From Haliclona indistincta (lineage: Eukaryota > Porifera > Demospongiae > Haplosclerida > Chalinidae), in the NCBI GenBank assembly GCA_964017065.1, contig OZ024791.1, positions 7,058,547 through 7,122,546 on the forward strand: a stretch of 64,000 nt of DNA, read 5' to 3'. Shown here in pieces: positions 45,620 through 61,428 of this stretch. Every line of letters starts with the position of its first letter. The stretch's first letter is position 1. The position numbers and the translations under genes are program-made. The notes beneath the pieces were generated by a model. It saw only the letters and a program-made list of their open reading frames with translations. It did not search any database and was not told the origin of the DNA.

Positions 45620-48600
45620 CTAATAGGTAGCACCAGTTGGATTCATCGCAGATGTTCCTACAAGAGAACAACAGTATGAGGACGGGTAGTCGTACCATGT
45701 ACATACCCATGCGGTAGTGAGGGTAGCCCTGTGGGAGCAATGGATCAGACCTCCCATGGTGGTAGGGCAGTGGTGCTCCTCCACTAGTATAGTGACCTGA
45801 GTCATGCCCCATCATACTCTGGTAACTACCACTGTGGGACATATGATTGCTCAGTTCTGCAAGAGAAAAATGAAGCACCTAATTATTAAGGTGCAGATGC
45901 CTTGGTGGAATGACACAATATCCACGAACACAACTATCCACAAACACAGCAACTGCAGATGCGATTTCTGTACAGCAATCACAATGCAGTGCTTTAGCAA
46001 TCAGAAGCCAATCAGTGCTAACCACAATTCAACTGGGCGTGTCTACAGTGTTTAGCATAGCACACGCATACCACGAGCGAGATAGCTTCCATAGCTTGCT
46101 TACACAATTTCTCTAGACCTGCGCTGCTATCCTGTAGTAAAATTATAACCTATCAGCTTCTAGGCAGTCAACTGTGGACAGCTTTGCCTTTGGAGAAGTC
46201 CAGATCGCCAGCAATGGTAAACAAAGTGAGCAAATAGCACCATAACTCACGAACTAAGCTTCATATAAAGTTTTCACATGTTCAAAAGCGAGATAATACC
46301 GTGTTCTACTTGCATTGCTAGTTTCAGAGCTTAACTTTCAACGTGCGCTACAAAACCGAACCAACCACGAGCAATTCACACGGTAACTTACGCACTAAGC
46401 TTTAAAATCAAATTTCTGAAAATTCAAATCCGAGCAAGTATCGATTTCTACCCGTGTTGCTTGTTTCAGCGATTAGTTTTCAGCGAGCGACGAGAAATCG
46501 TTGCGACAGACAGACAGAATGACACCACGACTACTGTATGCCTCGTGGCTCCGCCCACCGAGGCATAACTACAGTGAGCAATTGGGCATAACTGGTGTGG
46601 AAACAAGCAACGTGAGTAAACACAGTGGTGTGTGTTCATAGACAAGTTGTTCTATACACAGTTTGTACTAGGGTATTCTTAATGGTTGTGAGTGGTTGCT
46701 ACGAGGTGATACCTTCTTCCAGTCTACTGCCCATTGAGGGATACTGTGCTGGTCTAGTCATCTCATTGACCTATGGCGTATATAGAGGTGACTGAGAGGT
46801 GTTCCGATCAACTCACCATCTGTTGCTTGGGTTTAGCATTATGCATCTGTCTTATAACAGCAGTGGGGAGGAGGCTGATGGAAGGAGAGCTGGACATGTG
46901 CTGCTGGTGGCGAATGTGTTGCTGGTGCTGCAGCAACCTCATTTGCTCCTCTCTCATCATCTGCTGTTCCTCTCGTAGCTGCATCTGCAGACGCTGCTGT
47001 TCCATCTCCATCACCCAACTGGCTTGTCGTGGTTGGGTGCTGCCTCCCGACCTGCTAGATCCCATCATGAGTGAGTGATGTTGATGAGTGTGTTGCCGTA
47101 GACCCACAGGAGGCACATTGTAGGAGGGAGTAGATGCAGGGGGCCAGGGAGATGAACTGGGAGGCCATTGTTGCTGAATCAGTCCACCGTGCTGCTCTCC
47201 TCCCATGTGTTGCCTGTGAACCATTGGAGAGACTCTATCAAATGGTCTCATAGCCATTTTGGAGTGTGGCAAGGGTGCCTCTCTGCATGAGATAACAGAG
47301 GAGATATTGTTAATAGTTGTACTAGTAACTGACTGGAAGGGTGTGTTGAGTACTGCTACTCTAGCAGCAGCTCTGGGGTCATCCATCATAGTGCTGCTCA
47401 CAACACCAAGACTAGCTCTAACTGGGGCAACAGGAGGATGATGTTGCTGCATCATAGAGGGGTGGAGAACCTGCAGCAGAGAGGGACACCATGAGAGTGC
47501 CTCATCACAACAGCACCAGCATAGCTACCTCATGTGACGATCTATCCTCAGACTGATGATTCTGCTGCATCGCTGCCAGGAATTTATCAAATGCAGACGA
47601 CTGCTTGGGACTGTTGACACTAGAGACACGGGCAGCAGTCCTGTCCTCTAGCTCTTCTAACGTGATTGCTCTGACTGGCTGAGTGTCACCGACATCTACA
47701 CACAACACAATACAAATACTCCAAACGCTGCAAATAGTGCACATACCATGGTGCTGCTGTTGTTTACTGCTGCTTACTCCAAGCACTTTCATAAGTGCAC
47801 TGCCCAATTGCTGAGGACCTTTATCAGGAGAAATGGTCACCTCATCTTCATCATCTCGTTCATCTCCACTGTCAGAAGCAAGCTCGTGACATATGCTCAC
47901 ACCAGTGCTAAAGTCAAATCCATCAACAATAAAGTCATCGTGAGGTGAGGAGGAAGCAGAGGACGAGGGCAATGTATGCTTGTTGTCAGGAGGTGAGCTG
48001 TTGCTCCATGGGTCAACATGAGTGGTTGACTGTTTCTTCTCTTCTTGTTTGTGCTGCCGATGTGACTCTTTCTCACTGGGTGAGGTCTTGGCTGCTTCTT
48101 TTCGAGCTAAAACCACATGGCACACAGACATGTAAATCACTGGCTACTTACCTTCATGTTCCTCTAGACCACACAGCTCTATCACTTCTGAACGGTCACT
48201 TGGACCAAACTCCATCCATTCAGGTTCCTCTTCAATACTGCCTCCCACCTAGATGCAGGACAATCCAAGTGCTGTATGTCTGATAGCACATAGCTTACGT
48301 GTCTTTCTCTCCAGCTGGCGCTGCGTGATACACCACGTTCCTCTCCCCCTCCCCACTGTCGGCTGAGGTATGGTACATGGTCAATCACACGAGGAGTGTG
48401 AGGGGTAGTTGGAGTGGGTGGAGCAGCAGTAGAACCATGTTGCTGAGAAGCAGAGTGTGATACAGCAGCGAGAGGTCTTCCTCTGACAGGATAGTGACTA
48501 TCACCCTCAGTGTGTGGCGTGGTCACATCTTCTCCACTAGGAGTCGACCCAGTTGACTGTTTACCAAGTGAGGCAGAAGCAGCTGCATCTCTCCATGAGC

Positions 48601-49705
48601 AACCCGAACCAAAGCTACGTCTTTGAGGGCTTAGAGAGACTTTGGGCAGGAGTCGAGCATCTGTAGAGACGGTGAAGAAAGGTGGTAAAAGGACTAGACA
48701 ACATACCATCTCGGATCAACGACAGTGTGGTTGGGTGCCTCATCTGAGAATCTTCTGGCACCGCTGGTTCCTGGTCTGGTGCTACCCATCCTGGAGTCTC
48801 TTGGAGCTGTTTTGCTGGTTGTGGGCTGTTACTATGAAACAATAGCAATACAAGCTATATATGCAGTGTATAATGTAGACAATAGGCTAACATCATAACA
48901 TCATGTGGTAAGGTAGCCTTAGGGGCTACATGACTCAGACAATGATCCTTCAAAGCCATCAGTTCCTCCTAGGTGACAAAATGGTGATTCAGTATACACA
49001 AGAGGTAATTTCATAACTCACTCGGGAATATGTGATTTTTATACTGCCCTGCTCATCTTTCATTGGCAGGTCTCTAGTCTTCTCTTGTTCTTCATCCTCT
49101 TCCTCTTCTTTAACCTGTGTTTTTGTGAGAAGTAGGTTCTCTACTTCTTGTGGTAGTCCTCCCATTTCAGGTGAACTGCTCTCCTCTATACTGATTCCAC
49201 TGTCCGGGTTAGCCTCCACATCTTCCTCGCCTTTATTCATTTGTTTACGGTTCCCATGATGTGAGCGATGCCCTCTCTTGCTAGTTTGGGTCTGTTCATT
49301 CTTGGATTCAGCTGACTGCTTATGATGGTGACCTCTCCTGCTGTGACCCTTCTCTCCGGGTACATGAATTGGTCGGCCATGACGAGAGTTGGTATGTTGC
49401 TCAGAGTCTCTACCTCTCTTATTCTGTGAGGCACCTCCAGAGCCTTTATTTCTGCCCTCTCTCTCTTGTTTACGGGAAGTTGGTGGCACCACCACTGTTG
49501 CCTTTTTGCGTGGACTTTCATCATGGCTTTTGCTGGGAGTGGTTGAATTTTTTTCATTGGCACGTCTATGAGCTAGAGAAACAAGTACAAAAACGTCAAA
49601 AAGAATGAAAAATTTAATTTGCAAAAACTGACTTTGTTGCTTGTAGCTGGGCGACTGTCCGGCTTTGTTTCCCGTTATAGGTACCTGTTCTGCCTTATTT
49701 GCCAT
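45620..49705 (-). CDS. EIF4ENIF1: eIF4E transporter 4E-T
   Basis: 4E-T shuttles eIF4E to the nucleus and represses mRNAs in P-bodies with DDX6. ATG at 49705 gives MANKAEQVPITGNKAGQSPS. A basic, disordered region precedes the canonical eIF4E-binding motif YSREELM (Y-x4-L-phi), whose codons are split by an intron near 48969-49021. Conserved blocks follow: 'VSLSPQRRSFGSGCSWRDA', 'EEEPEWMEFGPSDRSEVIEL' (the Cup-homology/DDX6-binding region) and 'LLPTAVIRQMH' near the C-terminus. The end is 'TSAMNPTGATY' at 45620. Glutamine/histidine-rich stretches are typical. One large intron (about 45857-46760) holds repeat sequence. It is convergent with LLPH, stops 156 bp apart. Confidence 0.93.
46241..46491. 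repeat. Two diverged tandem copies of a ~110-bp unit in a 4E-T intron
   Basis: Units at about 46241-46351 and 46381-46491 share order and words: CATAACTCACGAACTAAGCTT versus CGGTAACTTACGCACTAAGC, then CCGTGTTCTACTTG versus CCGTGTTGCTTG, and TTTCAGAGCTTAACTTTCAA versus TTTCAGCGATTAGTTTTCAG. Spacing is 140 bp. It looks like part of an interspersed element. Confidence 0.65.
46521..46577. repeat. Foldback element, TATGCCTCG...CGAGGCATA
   Basis: Perfect 9-bp arms (46537-46545 and 46559-46567) enclose TGGCTCCGCCCAC; similarity extends outward (ACTACTG and, on the other strand, ACTGTAG). A CAGA repeat precedes it. Probably the end of the same interspersed element as the upstream tandem units. Confidence 0.6.
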
Positions 49706-50408
49706 AAGAAATTGATCACTCGTTACAAACAATACTCCAGAAATTAGAATTTGAGTCAAATTTGGGTTCAAGCGAACATGGTATGATAAATGATATGAAC
49801 AAGTAAAATTGACGGAAGCTGAAAGTGTGGCAATATGCAGTAGGTTTACGTGAGATTGAGAGAGCCTGTGGTAGAGCGTAAGACCAACAGCAGAGAGGGA
49901 AAGAGGCGAGCTAGGGAGGACAGCTGATTCACAACAAAGAACGTCACTGACTGATCACGTGGGCCATTCCAGGACTGAGTAACCACGCCCTAGTTATCAA
50001 TGACGTCATATATAAAAATGCGTGGTTCAATAATTTTTGTGAGCATGCGTACGTGCGAGTTTTGCTTGACGACGTTTATGTTTACGTCGCGCGCGCGTTA
50101 TACGTAACTCGCGACGCGTGACCGACCGCTCAGCAGTAGCTTCACAAATCCAGCGACTGAGGAACCGCTGGGAGGGAGCAGGCACTCCAGTTCAGGAGCC
50201 TCCCCACCTCGATCCTCTCTCGCTCTTTCGTGTTTGTTTGTTCTTCGTGTTCGTATGTTCGTCTCTCCTTCTTCTCACCATCTACTCTGAGTTTCGGCAT
50301 GGCTACAAGTTGTTGAGGAGAGGAGCAGTACCCGTTCTTTCTACTCTCTCTCCTACGATACCTACCCCTCAGCCGGCAGATTGCCTGACACGCCCGGGAG
50401 TGCTACAC
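49706..50408. promoter_or_regulatory. Divergent 4E-T/NLK region, NLK 5'-UTR
   Basis: About 700 bp between ATGs. It holds an E-box in GATCACGTG (CACGTG at 49956-49961), a TGACGTCATA CRE-like site near 50001-50010, and a CpG-rich patch around 50085-50120. An upstream ATG at 50299 opens a five-codon frame (MATSC, stop), a possible uORF. The frame upstream of 50409 is open but has no in-frame ATG. Confidence 0.6.
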
Positions 50409-52332
<1,924 letters not shown>

Positions 52333-52634
52333 CAAGTGGTGATCATTCGTTATAACTGAAAACCTTTCTCTGTGTGTCACTTTGTCAGTCTATTAGTTGA
52401 TGCGTGGCAGTTTATCTGTTGGACTCTGTATGTGTTTGTCCGTCAAAATGTGTTTGTCCGTTGTATGTTGGAGCTCTTTGTGTATGAGTGTTGAACGTCT
52501 GTGCCCTTTCTCTGTGTACGCATACATGTGTATGCATTCATTGTTCATCATTATCACATACACAGGATTGTGTGTTGAGTTATCTGTTTAATTTATTTCT
52601 CATTACGAGAGTTCTTTGTAGACTGCAAAAGTTG

Positions 52635-52640
52635 AATAAA
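52635..52640 (+). terminator. Poly(A) signal AATAAA of NLK
   Basis: AATAAA lies about 300 bp after the NLK stop and about 37 bp before the convergent STYXL1 stop, implying a long NLK 3'-UTR that nearly meets STYXL1. Confidence 0.5.
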
Positions 52641-52676
52641 ACAAGGTTTGTTGTGTCACGAAACCATCATACCTAT

Positions 52677-53988
52677 CTATGGTGTTGCTTCTTCTGTTAG
52701 CTGTTCTTCCCACTGGCGTAATTGATTGATAAAACATTGCTGCATGCATACTTGAGGTCGACATTCTCTCACATGATCAACAGCTGCCTGTAGTAGAGAC
52801 AAGTGGACATGTGATGTGTGCTGGACTTGTTCACACCTTCATAGTCCACTTTTTAGTGTACATTAGGTAAGCAGTGACTGCAACAGCTGATCTGCTTATT
52901 CCACACTGGCTGTATACCAGCACTCTCTCACTGCGCTTCTGTCGTTCCTCTGTACAAGAACACCTTCAATGCATAACCTACCATTCTTGTGACATTACCA
53001 AGGAAATGACATATCTCAATAAGCTTCTCAAGTATGTTAGACTCAGGGCAGTCTTCTATACCAATGCTTAGCTCTCGCACAGTATCAGGAAAACAAGGCG
53101 GCAAGCTGTTGGCAGCCATGTTAACAACAGCATTGATCTTCATGTCGTATATCAAAGCAGCATTGTAAGCATGTGAGGAATCTCCCAAGTAGAGAAACAA
53201 GGGGAGGATTTCATTGGGATAGCGAGGCAGCTTTTCCAGCTCCTAGTGCAGAGTAAATAAATGTATGTACGTATAAGCAAGTGATGTGTTGCTCTCACAA
53301 GTTGAGTGTACATCCTCTTCTGCGTGCGAAGAAATGGATACTCGGCACTGAATCTTCCATAACCACCTTAAATGAACAGAAATGCAATGAGGTTGAGGAA
53401 AAATACTAACCTGACAGTATCTCGACTGTGTTTCTGCTACCCTCTTGAGCAATTCTGTTAGCGATCTGCACAGCAGGAGCTACGCATTGATTCATCACAC
53501 GGTTCATTGAAGTACAGTGACATACTGTTTTCAACAGGAGATACTGTGTTTGAATCATACACCACACAGTGGATGGTGGTAGTCAGATCAGCTCCATACG
53601 GTACATGTAGTATTTTGTAATCTGTCTCTCCATCGCTCTGCTCCTGTGTAGTTTATAGGATTGTGATGATAAAGTTTGCAATTATAGTTACCATTTCGAT
53701 GTGCTTAGCTAGCAAGCAATGACTCTGCTCGTATTGGTCCTTACGTCTGGCGTCTGACAACAAATTATAAAACAGCAGCCCCTCTCAATTGCACACTCAC
53801 CTAACAGCAAGAGGAAGCCATCTTCTACAGCTACTGCAGGTAACTGTCTATTACTGCTACTCTACAGGATGATAATAGGTAGTTGTGTGTATTTGTGTTC
53901 TTAGCTGTCGTACGATTCGTACCTGTGCGAGCAGGTTGTACAGACGGGTAGGCTCGCACATACGCACTCCGGCCGAGCTGAGCGCCAT
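52677..53988 (-). CDS. STYXL1: STYXL1-like rhodanese plus dual-specificity pseudophosphatase
   Basis: Human STYXL1 (MK-STYX) is a catalytically dead phosphatase that acts as an adaptor. Start set at 53988 (MALSSAGVRMCEPTRLYNLL); the conserved word CEPTxLYNxL aligns with the human N-terminus. The rhodanese part has 'FLLLLDARRKDQYEQSHCL', 'IHCVVYDSNT' and 'LSGGYGRFSAEYPFLRTQKR'. The phosphatase part has 'LPLFLYLGDSSHAYNAALI', 'AVVNMA' and 'IGIEDCPESNILEKL'. The signature region reads VYSQCGISRS where active enzymes have HCxxGxSRS: His is Tyr and the nucleophile Cys is Ser, as in the human protein. The end is 'QLRQWEEQLTEEATP'. The exon junction near 52960 is uncertain by a few codons. Confidence 0.88.
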
Positions 53989-54189
53989 ATATACCAGTAC
54001 CATGTACCATAGTTTACTGTAGGCGGGGCTGGTATACGTAGCTATGGAGACGATAACGGCGAAACTGGTAAACATTGCTATGGAGACGAGCCATGTGATT
54101 GTCATGTGCCACGTGCAAACCACGATTCGCCTTTCATCTCTCAGATCTCTTTCGGAACAAATTCCCTGCTAAAGAACTCCCTTCTCACC
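53989..54189. promoter_or_regulatory. Bidirectional promoter STYXL1/MDH2
   Basis: 201 bp between divergent ATGs, with CACGTG at 54110-54115 in GCCACGTGCAAACC. No TATA box near either start. Confidence 0.5.
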
Positions 54190-55112
54190 ATGTTGTCGCG
54201 AGCAGCAACGCGTATCGTCTCTCAAGGAGCCAGGAATTTTTCTGTCTCCGGACAGGTGATCAAGATTACTGCTAAGTAATTACAGCGATCCTGTGCATTT
54301 CTCTACAGAGCCATGCTAAAGTAGCCGTACTTGGTGCAAGCGGAGGCATTGGTCAGCCATTGTCCTTGTTGATGAAACAGAGCCCGCTCGTGAGCCAGCT
54401 GGTGCTGTACGATATCCAGATGACCAAGGGAGTGGCTGCTGACCTAAGTCACGTGGAGACCATAGCACAAGTATTATTTTGATTATTGGTATGTTCATAC
54501 ACTGTTCCTTCCTTCCTATGGATAGGTATCTGGGTATGAAGGAGCCGACCAGTTAGAGGAGGCGCTACAAGGATGTGATTTAGTGCTCATACCAGCTGGT
54601 GTTCCCAGGAAACCTGGTCAGTGTCATGTACATGTATAAGTCAATACACGGCCCATTGCTCACAGGTATGACACGAGATGATCTATTCAACACAAATGCA
54701 TCTATTGTAAAGAATTTGTCTGCAGCAGCCGCCAAGTGAGTGGGCATGCAAATGGGTGTGGCTATACATGCATTGTGTTTGTGTTCAGGAGCTGCCCCAA
54801 GGCAATGCTCGGTATCATTTCCAATCCTGTCAACTCAACTGTACCCATTGCTTCAGAAGTGTACAAAAAGGCAGGAGTATATGACCCCAACAGGTAAATC
54901 AATGCATTTGACACTGTCATTACCCACTCTATTTTGTCCCAAAGAATTTTTGGTGTTAGTACATTGGACGTTGTGAGAGCCAACACATTTGTAGCAGAGG
55001 CTAAGGGTCTGGATGTGACACAGACCAATGTTCCTGTGATCGGAGGTCATTCTGGTGTCACCATCATCCCTCTTCTCTCCCAGGTATTATCCTAGTTATC
55101 ATACCATACCAT

Positions 55113-55150
<38 letters not shown>

Positions 55151-55731
55151 GGTCACTCCTAAAGTTAGCTTCACCAATGACGAGTTGGAACAGCTTACTG
55201 AAAGAATACAAAATGCTGGCACTGAAGTTGTAAATGCTAAAGCTGGAGCTGTAAGAAATACCACCCACCTAACCATAATTTTTATTATACCACCTCTCTC
55301 AGGGCTCAGCCACATTGTCAATGGCATTTGCTGGAGCACGATTTGCCTTTTCAGTGAGTAGATATCCAGATGTTCAGTCATCAAGCTGATCTTTCTCTTA
55401 TGCAGATGTTGAGAGCACTCAAGGGAGAGAATGTTGTCGAGTGTTCCTTTGTAAAATCAAACCTCACCGAAGCTGCTTATTTTGCTACTCCTCTAAAACT
55501 CGGGGTAAGTGTGCCATAACCTCTTTGTAGGTATTTATACTGAACACACTTTCAGCCCAATGGCATAGTAGAAAACTTAGGAATGGGTCAGCTGTCATCA
55601 TTTGAACAAGAACAGCTTGGAAAGGTGGGTATCATATTCAGGGTTAGTGAGTGTACCTGACCTTTCCTTAGGCACTCCCTGAGCTGCTGAAGAACATTAA
55701 GAAAGGAGAGGATTTTGCTCAAAGTTCATAA
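54190..55731 (+). CDS. MDH2: Mitochondrial malate dehydrogenase
   Basis: Interconverts malate and oxaloacetate with NAD+ in the citric acid cycle. The ATG at 54190 gives a presequence [20 protein letters not shown]. Motifs: NAD-binding '[18 protein letters not shown]', substrate loop '[20 protein letters not shown]' with the substrate arginines, '[14 protein letters not shown]', '[14 protein letters not shown]', catalytic His in '[14 protein letters not shown]', and '[17 protein letters not shown]'. About 335 residues, full length; ends '[10 protein letters not shown]'. Poly(A) signal AATAAA at 55755. A (TC)n tract fills one intron. Confidence 0.97.
55112..55149. repeat. (TC)n polypyrimidine tract in an MDH2 intron
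   Basis: About 19 TC units directly precede the splice acceptor of the '[12 protein letters not shown]' exon. Confidence 0.95.
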
Positions 55732-56276
55732 TGTTTAGATTTGTAGTCGGGACAAATAAATTATTAGTTAGGTAGTTGATCCATAAAGCTGTTGTTAAAG
55801 TTGTCAATTTGCTAAAGCTAAAGAACACAAATGCACAGACATCACTGTGTAGTAGTGCTTAATCACACTGTCCAATTCTGGCAAAAGGATGCGAACTATC
55901 ACAGCACAAAATACTTTGTAGATACCATGAATAGCTTGATGTAATTACTGAATCAGTGCAGCAATAAGCAGCAGCCCTGTGAAGCACAAACCCTGAGAGA
56001 TCAGCTACAGAAACAGGACTGTGCTACAAGTTCCTATTGTAGTAGACAGACAGTAGTCAGGTAGTTGCGGCGTGGTTCTTAGTTTGTTCTACAAGTTGAT
56101 GTTGAAAGCTGTCAAAACGAACCAACTGCATTTGCTAAGCTCTAGCAGAGTCAACAGTAGAATAATTATACAATACAATAATGTAATACAAACACGCACA
56201 CAAACAAGTACACAGAATTTACTACTAGTGACACGCAGCCACAGAGAAAGTGTTCATCCAAAAGCAAGAGAAGGAA
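55732..56276. other. Convergent 3' interval MDH2/UBE2L3
   Basis: 545 bp between convergent stops. It contains the MDH2 poly(A) signal (55755-55760) and otherwise AT-moderate sequence without a credible reading frame; I see no repeat or RNA gene here. It is probably two 3'-UTRs. Confidence 0.5.
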
Positions 56277-56955
56277 CTACAAGGGCCGTTTTTCAGCATA
56301 CTTGACAGTATATTCTTCTGCTGTCTTGTTAAACTTAGACTTATCTTTAGTGTACTCTTCAGCTAAGTCGCCCCTCAGTGGATGTTCAGGCTCTGGGTCA
56401 TTGACTAGTGCTACCAGTGCTTGAATTACTAGGAGAAGAGAATGCTTGAGAATACACACACATTGTGGTGAGGGTTAGTTATACCCTGGTCTGTCTTTGT
56501 GGCTGGTTTCCAATGTTCTGGGCTGATGATGGGTAAGCATACCTGCCCCTTCTCGTCCACATTAGGATGGTAGATTTTGGTCTTGAATGTAATCTTGGGA
56601 GGTTTGAAGGGATATTCTGCAGGAAACACTATCTCTATCCTGAATGCTCCTTTATTGTATGGAACTTTTTGCTGTTGAAACAAGAGAAAAATGAAGAAAG
56701 GAGAAGTAGGTATGACATACCGGTACTATTAGTCCTTGCCATAACAAGATATTAGTTTCATCCACATAGACATCTCGAAACACTTCTTGTACCTCCGTTC
56801 TAGACCGGATTTCCTTCAGCTCCTACAACACACATGAAGATGGCGCACGCCCACACTGTGAATGACTGAGCCTTCTCGTCAGCTGGTCAGTCATACACTA
56901 TGCTACCTTTCCCTCTTGTCATTCTCACCTTCTGTAGTCGTTTAGTTGCAGCCAT
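56277..56955 (-). CDS. UBE2L3: Ubiquitin-conjugating enzyme E2 L3 (UbcH7)
   Basis: An E2 that passes ubiquitin to HECT and RBR ligases. ATG at 56955 gives MAATKRLQK, then '[20 protein letters not shown]', '[11 protein letters not shown]', '[19 protein letters not shown]', '[20 protein letters not shown]', active-site Cys in 'VCLPIIS', '[11 protein letters not shown]', '[20 protein letters not shown]' and the end '[12 protein letters not shown]'. The HPN motif and Cys are intact. About 155 residues in five exons, slightly extended by 'EVQEV' relative to the human protein. Confidence 0.97.
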
Positions 56956-57348
56956 TACTGACACACTCGCACACAGACAGAGCTACCCCGGCCGAGTTCG
57001 AGAATTAGAACCAAAATGAACCAACTCGAGTCGTTGCTTGCGCATGCGTATAACGCGCGCGCGAATCGAGCGCGCGATCGCGAGCGCGCGACGATCGAGT
57101 AAGTTATAAAATTAAAATTAGTCTATGTATCAAAATTAAAATTCACGAGAGGCGCCAAAAAACCGCTGCATGCGCGCGGGTGCTCTCGACGTCGTGTCAC
57201 ACCCACAACTCATGCATGATCATAAAACGTGCGTGCTCTGATCTGTACGTACGTCAGGATCAGGAAGCCCCGAAAAAGCTGTTGCTAGGACCGCCAAAGG
57301 AACGTTTGGTTCGGCTCTCCAGGTGGAACACGCAAACAGCTGTGATTA
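56956..57348. promoter_or_regulatory. CpG-dense divergent region UBE2L3/S6 kinase
   Basis: 393 bp between ATGs. Positions about 57040-57098 are made largely of CG and CGCGA words, GCATGCG recurs (57043 and near 57170), and the CpG density is far above flanking sequence. No TATA box is evident. Confidence 0.6.
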
Positions 57349-60036
<2,688 letters not shown>

Positions 60037-60301
60037 CATTGCCTCAGGTCGAAGAGTATTTAGAAATTAAATTTTTTATTGACTCTATTATCAATTCTAC
60101 ACTATTTATTTGTACGAGAGTGACTCTCTAATGTAACCCATGTACAGATAAAGTGAGTGATTATTATTTATTTCAAGTTATACATTCAACATCATGATGA
60201 TGGGATAGTTCGGGTAATACTACACACATTGGTTCACATTCTTTATGAATGAGGTTAGATCACCTTATATGGTAGTTGTAGTGATAATCATGTGCTGCTG
60301 G

Positions 60302-61302
60302 TCACATGGCTGTTGTGATGTAGTCTAGGTCATCAGGGATACCAAACTGTTTATCTAGAACTGTTTCCTCACAACAGAATCTCTCCCTACACCATGACTT
60401 GACAGTGAAAACATTCTCTGAGAAGAGAGAGATAAGAGGGAGTGATGATTTTCATTAATAGTGGGTGTCATGAATCAACACACCTGTCCATCTGTTAGCA
60501 GCATCTACTGCTACTGTTGTCTGCTGTTCTGTGTGTGCATTGGGTTGTGTTAGAACACAGTATCAACTTGTGAAACACTCACTCAGTTCTTTCATGGTCT
60601 GAGGATCACACGATTTGTATTGGTCCAATTCACACATCATCTCTTGTCGCTCTGCCTTCTTCTCTCCAAGTCTCTGGAGTGCTTCTTGACGCTCTGACTA
60701 AGAGGTTAAACACTTGTGGTACACGCAATACGTACGTTAGTCTTTTACACTCACAGAGTCTTCTCTACCGACTTGAGCTGCCTTCAACTGCTCTTCTAGA
60801 CTAGATATTTTAGCATTGGTTTGCTCCAGTTTGTTGCACACTTCGTCCAATTTCCTCTTTCTCTACGCATCACACGACAATTAGACTGAGCTACTAAAGC
60901 ACACACACATACAGTGTTGAATGCTTCACTAGGAAAGGCCCAAAAGTAGTTAGACGTTCCAATTCTGTCTGAGTTCACCATTCCATCATCCACCAAACTC
61001 TGCAACACATCCTTCACAGACTGCAGAGCTACACGTGTCATGAAATATGTGCATAATAAGACCTGACATCACTAACTGATGCCTTTCTCTTTAGGAGCAA
61101 TTTTTTCAAGCTCTTTAAGTTGAAAGAATTCCTTCTGTAAGATTGTCACGTGATTACAATTATGTTAGCCATGTGACGCACCTTTTCATAAAAGAGCTCT
61201 AGCATTCGCTGTCTTTTTTCTTCTAAACTGAGTCCACGTCGCTTGCTCTACGAGAGAAACTAGTGATTGAGCAGTCTATTGCAGCTATACTAGGCTTACC
61301 AT
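60302..61302 (-). CDS. MND1: Meiotic nuclear division protein 1
   Basis: MND1 with HOP2 stimulates DMC1/RAD51 strand exchange in meiosis. The start codon ATG (61302-61300) is alone in the coding part of exon 1; the next exon continues [20 protein letters not shown]. Blocks: '[16 protein letters not shown]', '[20 protein letters not shown]', '[16 protein letters not shown]', a coiled coil ('[19 protein letters not shown]', '[18 protein letters not shown]'), and the C-terminal capping region '[15 protein letters not shown]' and '[11 protein letters not shown]'. Complete by family layout. It shares a 126-bp promoter with DRG1. Confidence 0.95.
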
Positions 61303-61428
61303 TGTTGCTAGCTAAAGAACCAAGTTCGTATTCGCGCGCGCTAAAACAGCCGCGAATACTTTTGACCACGCCTATTCCAGGACACGCCCATTCCATGTGC
61401 ATGCAATTTGTGGATCAGAGAAGTCATC
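61303..61428. promoter_or_regulatory. Bidirectional promoter MND1/DRG1
   Basis: 126 bp between divergent ATGs, containing a GCGCGC stretch near 61334 and no TATA box. One partner is meiotic and the other a growth gene. Confidence 0.5.
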
